Assembly (NCBI GenBank): GCA_030041005.1
Contig: JASHOR010000096.1
Span: 1 to 64,000 of the forward strand
Reading direction: 5' to 3'
DNA length: 64,000 bases
DNA from: Xanthobacteraceae bacterium
GTDB lineage: Bacteria > Pseudomonadota > Alphaproteobacteria > Rhizobiales > Xanthobacteraceae
Positions 60,068-64,000 of this stretch are shown in pieces. Within the stretch, counting starts at the first letter, position 1. Each line of letters begins with the position of its first letter. A program made the translations under genes and the position numbers. A model generated the notes under the pieces. The model did no database searches. It saw nothing but the letters and a program-made list of their open reading frames with translations, and was not told the origin of the DNA.

Positions 60068-61591
60068 CTATGAGGCGGACGCCTGCTCCATCGCCAGCTC
60101 GGCCTGCAGGCTGTCGACATCGCGGAATATCGAGGCGACTGCGAGCACGCGGCCTTTGCGCTTGTATCGCAGCAGGCAGTCCTTGGCCTTGATGTCGCCT
60201 TCGATGGCGATGTCGTCCCACTGCTCGGCGTGTCCGACATAATTGATCGGCACGTCATAATGCTGGCTCCAGAAGAACGGCACGGCATCGAACCGCTCGC
60301 CCAATCCCAGCATGTTGGCCGCTGCGGTCTGGCCCTGGCGCTCGGCCACGACCCAATGCTCGACACGGATTTCTTCGCTCGTATGCGGATCGGGCCAGCG
60401 CGCAATATCGCCTGCGGCATAGACCCCGCGAGCGCTGGTCTGCAGAAAGGAATTGACCAAAACGCCGCGGTCCATGGCGAGGTTGGTCCGTTCGGCCAAT
60501 CGCAACCGCGGACGTACGCCGACGCCGAGGACGACGAGATCGGCATCGAGGACGCCGCCGCTCTTGAGCGTGATGCGACGGCCGTCGATTGCCGTCACGG
60601 TGTTTTGCAGATGAAAGACCACGCCGTGTTCTTCATGCAGCGTGCGAACGAAATCGCCCATCTGCGGCCCGAGTACGCGTTCCATCGGCCGCGCTTCCGG
60701 CGCCACGACGTGAACGTCGATGGTGCGCGCCCGCAGCGACGCAGCGACTTCGAGCCCGATGAAGCTCGCGCCGATCACGACTGCGCGCCGAGCGCTCTCG
60801 GCCGCTTTGACGATGGTGCGGCAATCGGCCAGCGTTCGCAGCGTATGGACGTGCGGCAGGTCGGCGCCGGGAATCGGCAGGCGGACCGGTTCAGCGCCGG
60901 TCGCCAGCAGGAGACGGTCATAGATCAGATTCTTCCGGCCCGCGACCGCGACCTCGCGCGCTTTGACATCGATGCCGACAACCTCGGCATCAAGTTGCAG
61001 CGCGATGTCGTTGTCGGTGTAGAACGCGTCGGGGCGGAGCGGCAACCAATCCTCCGGCGCGCTGCCCGCGAGATAGTCCTTCGACAGGTTCGGCCGATCG
61101 ACCGGCGCCGCCGCATCGTTGCTCAGCATGACGAGACTGCCGCCGAAGCCGCGCCGCCGCAGCATCTCGGCCGCGGCAAATCCCGCCGCCCCGCCGCCAA
61201 CGATGACGATCCAGCCGGGGGCGTCCGTTGCCGTGGCGCGTTGCGGTTTCGGCTGCTCGCGCTTTTCCCTGACGAAGATCTTGCCGGCGTCCTGCTCGAC
61301 CTTCCAGCAATCGACTGGACTCAGAGCGGGCGCGCGCACCGCCTCGCCGCTGCGCAGATCGAAACAGGCGTGATGCCACGGACAGTGGACGGTGTGTCCG
61401 GCCACCACGCCGTCCGCGAGCGGCCCATGGTAGTGGCTGCAATGGGCGCTGATCGCGAACAGTTCGGTGCCGACCTCGACAACCAGCACCTCCTCGTCGC
61501 CGACGTGCCCGGCAAGCCGCCCATTGACGAGAGCGCCGCGGGCTACGCCGAGGGTCAGATCGGGACCGCTATGGTGCGCTTCCTCGGCCAT
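60068..61591 (-). CDS. Rieske-domain FAD-dependent NAD(P)/ferredoxin reductase (AIF-like)
   Basis: A 507-residue flavoprotein with an N-terminal Rieske [2Fe-2S] domain: Cys51 and His53 in 'CSHYH', Cys70 and His73 in 'CPWHHACFD'. The FAD motif is 'IVIVGGGAAGFAAAEMLRR' (about 127-145), the NAD motif 'AVVIGASFIGLEVAASL' (about 270) and 'GVYAAGDIARW' the second FAD contact. It resembles AIFM3-like proteins and bacterial ferredoxin reductases feeding oxygenases. No oxygenase genes are adjacent. It converges on DUF5996 with 34 bases between. Redox partner unknown. Confidence 0.9.
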   Translation of the reverse strand: MAEEAHHSGPDLTLGVARGALVNGRLAGHVGDEEVLVVEVGTELFAISAHCSHYHGPLADGVVAGHTVHCPWHHACFDLRSGEAVRAPALSPVDCWKVEQDAGKIFVREKREQPKPQRATATDAPGWIVIVGGGAAGFAAAEMLRRRGFGGSLVMLSNDAAAPVDRPNLSKDYLAGSAPEDWLPLRPDAFYTDNDIALQLDAEVVGIDVKAREVAVAGRKNLIYDRLLLATGAEPVRLPIPGADLPHVHTLRTLADCRTIVKAAESARRAVVIGASFIGLEVAASLRARTIDVHVVAPEARPMERVLGPQMGDFVRTLHEEHGVVFHLQNTVTAIDGRRITLKSGGVLDADLVVLGVGVRPRLRLAERTNLAMDRGVLVNSFLQTSARGVYAAGDIARWPDPHTSEEIRVEHWVVAERQGQTAAANMLGLGERFDAVPFFWSQHYDVPINYVGHAEQWDDIAIEGDIKAKDCLLRYKRKGRVLAVASIFRDVDSLQAELAMEQASAS

Positions 61592-61855
61592 TGTCGCCTC
61601 CCGTCACGGTGACGCTGTCGCAGCGCGGAATCCCCCGGATCGTCACGGAAGCACCCGAATATACGACTTGCGAACGACGTAAGATGGCCTTGGTCGGGCC
61701 TTGACCGGATGGGCTGACCTGCCGCATGGAACTCCCCTAGCCGGCAAAGGTATAGCAAAGGCGTAGATCTCATTGGCGGATCGGCTCGGTTTCCAAGGGT
61801 TTTGCCGGCGACGCCGACCCGCCGCGAATGAATAAACTCGCGAGGGAGGAAAAAG

Positions 61856-62983
61856 ATGCTCGGAGCCACTGCACTGTTACGTCGCGCTGCGGCCTCGGCT
61901 GTGTTGACGGCGGCGGCCACGCTCGCCGCTAGCGCATTGACGGTCGCCAATGCGCAGACCGCGGGCGCTCCGACCGCAATCACCGCCACGGAGCTGGAGC
62001 CGACTCCTGACCCCTCGCTGTCGTTCAACGCAATGGCCAACGCAATGGGGCTGTTCGCGAAATATGGACTCACCTATGTGGCGGGGCCGAAGCTTGGCGG
62101 CGGCGGACCGGCGCGCGTGCAGGCGGTGGTGACCGGCAATACCGAAGTGGCCACCAGCGACATCATTTCGGTCATGGGCGGCATCTATTCCGGCGCCAAG
62201 ATCAAGATCCTGATGGTCATGACGCCTTACGGCGACGAGGAGGTCTTGGGCCTCAAGAAGTACAAGACGCTCAAGGACGCAGTGGGCCAGAGCTGGGGGG
62301 TTGCCAGCCTGGGCGGTGCGCAGCGCTTCAACGCGCAGATGACAGTCGAGGGCATGGGATTCAAACCCGATGCGTTCAGATGGACGGCGATATCCGGCGC
62401 CGACGCCGCGCGCCTGGAAGCCTTGGATACCGGCCGGACGCAGCTAGCGAATCTGTCGCACCTCGGCGTCATGCTCGCGCAGGCCAAGGGCTACACCAAG
62501 CAAGTGCATGTTCTGGTCGCTCACACGTCCCGCCACACTCCGCCGGTGCCGCGGCTTGTCGTGGTCGCAAGCACCGATTGGCTGGCAAGCCATCAGGCTA
62601 TCGCGACGCGCTATGTCAAGATGATGCTCGATGCCAATCGTCAATGGGAGAACAATGCCGATTCGTGGGTAGCGGCGGCGGGCAAGATTTATCAGGCCGC
62701 CGGCTTGAACAACCAGCAGCTACACGAAGCCTGGAAGTTGTTCCACGATGGCGGATATTTCTCTGTCAACGGCGGTATCAACTACGCGGCTACGCAGAAG
62801 GTCCTGAACCTGTTCTTCAAGCTGCGCAGCGAAAGCGGCAATCAGTATCTTTCCAAGCCCGCCGACATCTATGATACACGCCCGTTGAAGGCCGCGCTCG
62901 ACAAGATGGGCGTCGTCAAGGGCACTCCCGGTCTGCCGGACATTCCGGACTGGTACGGCAGCAAGGCCGCGGCGGCAAAATAA
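61856..62983 (+). CDS. NitT/TauT-type ABC transporter substrate-binding protein
   Basis: A 375-residue periplasmic binding protein of the SsuA/THI5-like class. The signal peptide ends near 'ASALTVANAQT'. Hallmarks are 'AMGLFAKYGLTY', 'GNTEVATSDIISVMGG' and 'VASLGGAQRFNAQMTVEGMGF'. Cargo in this class includes sulfonates, nitrate, taurine and pyrimidine precursors, and in soil alphaproteobacteria often unknown organic acids. A strong 'GAGGGAGGA' ribosome-binding site is present. It heads an operon with the ATPase and permease that follow. Confidence 0.9.
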   Translation: MLGATALLRRAAASAVLTAAATLAASALTVANAQTAGAPTAITATELEPTPDPSLSFNAMANAMGLFAKYGLTYVAGPKLGGGGPARVQAVVTGNTEVATSDIISVMGGIYSGAKIKILMVMTPYGDEEVLGLKKYKTLKDAVGQSWGVASLGGAQRFNAQMTVEGMGFKPDAFRWTAISGADAARLEALDTGRTQLANLSHLGVMLAQAKGYTKQVHVLVAHTSRHTPPVPRLVVVASTDWLASHQAIATRYVKMMLDANRQWENNADSWVAAAGKIYQAAGLNNQQLHEAWKLFHDGGYFSVNGGINYAATQKVLNLFFKLRSESGNQYLSKPADIYDTRPLKAALDKMGVVKGTPGLPDIPDWYGSKAAAAK

Positions 62984-63057
62984 GTCGGCCGCTCACTGGC
63001 CCGGGCCGGCCGGCGGGCCCTTACGCGTAGGTTCGGTCCGGATCGAGTCCGCCAGCC

Positions 63058-63831
63058 ATGCCTGAGCTTGAGTTCGTCAACCTTCGCAAGAGCTACCGCA
63101 GCCCAAGCGGCGAAGACTTGCTGGCGCTGGCCGACTTCAGCATTAAGCTCGGCGGCGGCCGTTTCGTCACGGTCGTCGGTCCGAGCGGCTGCGGCAAGAC
63201 AACACTGCTGCGCATGGCGGCCGGCCTGATCCCGGCGGATCACGGCGAAGTCAGACTCGACGGCGCCGCGCTGACCGGCCCGAGCCCGAGAATGTCCATG
63301 GTGTTTCAGGCGATCGGCCTGATGCCGTGGAAAACCATCGAAGCCAACGTGGCGTTGGGCATCCAACTGCAGGTGCATCGGCCCAAGCTGACCGCAGCGG
63401 AGATGGACCGCGTCCACGCGACGCTGGCGCTGGTCGGACTCAAGGGCTTCGAGCGCTACTACCCGCATCAACTGTCGGGCGGCATGCAGCAACGCGTCGG
63501 ACTGGCACGCGCGCTGGTGCGCCAGCCTGAGATACTGCTGATGGACGAGCCGTTCGGCGCGCTCGATGCGCAGACCCGCGCGGTGCTGCAGGACGAATTG
63601 CTGTCGCTATGGGGGCGCGTGAACAGCACCGTGCTGTTCATCACCCACGATCTCGACGAGGCGATCTATCTCTCCGACACGGTGGTCATCATGGGTCGCC
63701 GGCCGGGACGGATCAAACTGGTGTTGGAGGTGAAGCTGCCGCAGCCGCGCTACAGCTACGATGCGCGTGCGGAGGCCGAATTCGCGCGGCTGCGCAGCAT
63801 CGCCTGGCAGAGCATCAAGGAGGAGCTATGA
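63058..63831 (+). CDS. NitT/TauT-type ABC transporter ATP-binding protein
   Basis: A 257-residue ATPase. Walker A is 'GPSGCGKTT' (41-49), the Q-loop '[13 protein letters not shown]', the signature 'LSGGMQQR', Walker B '[12 protein letters not shown]' and the switch histidine 'ITHDLDEA'. The 'LMPWKT' Q-loop and '[15 protein letters not shown]' are typical of SsuB/TauB. Its start at 63058 lies 74 bases after the binding-protein gene. Its stop overlaps the permease start (ATGA, 63828-63831), so they are translationally coupled. Confidence 0.93.
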   Translation: MPELEFVNLRKSYRSPSGEDLLALADFSIKLGGGRFVTVVGPSGCGKTTLLRMAAGLIPADHGEVRLDGAALTGPSPRMSMVFQAIGLMPWKTIEANVALGIQLQVHRPKLTAAEMDRVHATLALVGLKGFERYYPHQLSGGMQQRVGLARALVRQPEILLMDEPFGALDAQTRAVLQDELLSLWGRVNSTVLFITHDLDEAIYLSDTVVIMGRRPGRIKLVLEVKLPQPRYSYDARAEAEFARLRSIAWQSIKEEL

Positions 63832-64000
63832 CCGATACGACCAACCTTCTCCCGGGAACTCCGCCCAAGAACGGCAAATCGATCGCCGCCGCGATCGGCG
63901 GCAATCAGTATCTGCTGGGCACCCTCTCCGTGATTGTCTTTCTGGCGATCTGGCAGGTGGTGAGCATGAACGTGCCGCCCATCATCCTGCCGGCGCCGGC
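63828..64000 (+). CDS. NitT/TauT-type ABC transporter permease, 3' truncated by window end
   Basis: The first 57 residues of a permease: a hydrophilic N-terminus ('[13 protein letters not shown]'), then the first membrane helix ('[15 protein letters not shown]') and 'PPIILPAP', the loop usual in SsuC/TauC proteins ('LPSP'-like). A 'AGGAGG' ribosome-binding site inside the ATPase 3' end and the ATGA overlap confirm the start. The rest is outside the window. Confidence 0.85.
   Translation, partial: MTDTTNLLPGTPPKNGKSIAAAIGGNQYLLGTLSVIVFLAIWQVVSMNVPPIILPAP

Noticed and set aside
1-64000. CRISPR arrays, integrases, IS elements, rRNA genes
   Set aside because: No regularly spaced direct repeats, transposase motifs or rRNA sequence were seen on either strand.

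Overview
This is a high-GC chromosomal window from an alphaproteobacterium, most likely in the Hyphomicrobiales (Bradyrhizobium / Xanthobacteraceae-like). The evidence is two Phasin_2-type phasins, a PdhS/PleC-like histidine kinase, a tRNA-His with no encoded G-1 and with A73, the malonyl-CoA decarboxylase, and several dispersed hairpin repeats of a kind I associate with this order. Genus is not resolved. No phage, integrase, IS element, CRISPR array or rRNA operon is visible. The window reads as ordinary chromosome rich in catabolic and transport genes.

Layout. 1-8.4 kb: truncated 3-hydroxyisobutyrate-dehydrogenase-like gene, a pair of metallo-beta-lactamase-fold proteins (one with a dead metal site), an orphan Phd/YefM antitoxin, an autoregulated MarR/DUF1398 pair with a perfect 20-bp operator, a PNPOx-like protein, a PcaB/adenylosuccinate-lyase family enzyme, an M24 peptidase-fold protein and aspartate dehydrogenase. 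8.4-20.1 kb: two hairpin repeats back to back, gamma-glutamyltransferase, alpha/beta hydrolase, PAS-MCP receptor, CAP-domain lipoprotein, TRAP-type binding protein, a CelD-like acetyltransferase plus flippase pair, a DHDPS-family aldolase, a YqgE/AlgH protein with a signal peptide, and an HpaH-type hydratase. 20.4-32.5 kb: branched-chain-type ABC binding protein, DedA, HisE-like pyrophosphohydrolase, PutA, CaiB/BaiF CoA-transferase, malonyl-CoA decarboxylase, VOC protein, SDR, GlpD. 32.6-43.7 kb: two tandem CheY-like regulators, a polyamine-type ABC transporter, AsmA, the PdhS-like kinase, two phasins, a strong terminator, and tRNA-His. 43.9-54 kb: OFA-type MFS transporter, Bug-type binding protein, an acetyltransferase/ATP-grasp fusion coupled to a metallophosphoesterase, a variant UbiD decarboxylase, FUSC and TauE-type membrane proteins. 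54-64 kb: a fragment of a CoA-ligase gene, DUF4242, a methyltransferase, an intact CoA ligase divergent from a second UbiD, DUF5996, a Rieske-FAD reductase, and a NitT/TauT-type ABC transporter cut by the window end.

The metabolic theme is uptake and breakdown of organic and aromatic acids: many binding proteins of different transporter families, two UbiD-family enzymes, CoA ligase and CoA transferase, hydratase, cycloisomerase-like enzyme and malonyl-CoA decarboxylase. They are scattered, each with its own orientation, not in one operon. The phasins imply polyhydroxyalkanoate storage.

The best candidates for undescribed biology are the translationally coupled acetyltransferase-ATP-grasp / metallophosphoesterase unit at 46.7-50.1 kb, the UbiD variant that lacks one catalytic glutamate, and a family of dispersed hairpins whose stems differ by compensatory changes between copies. 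All functional statements rest on reading motifs by eye; no alignment or database search was run.
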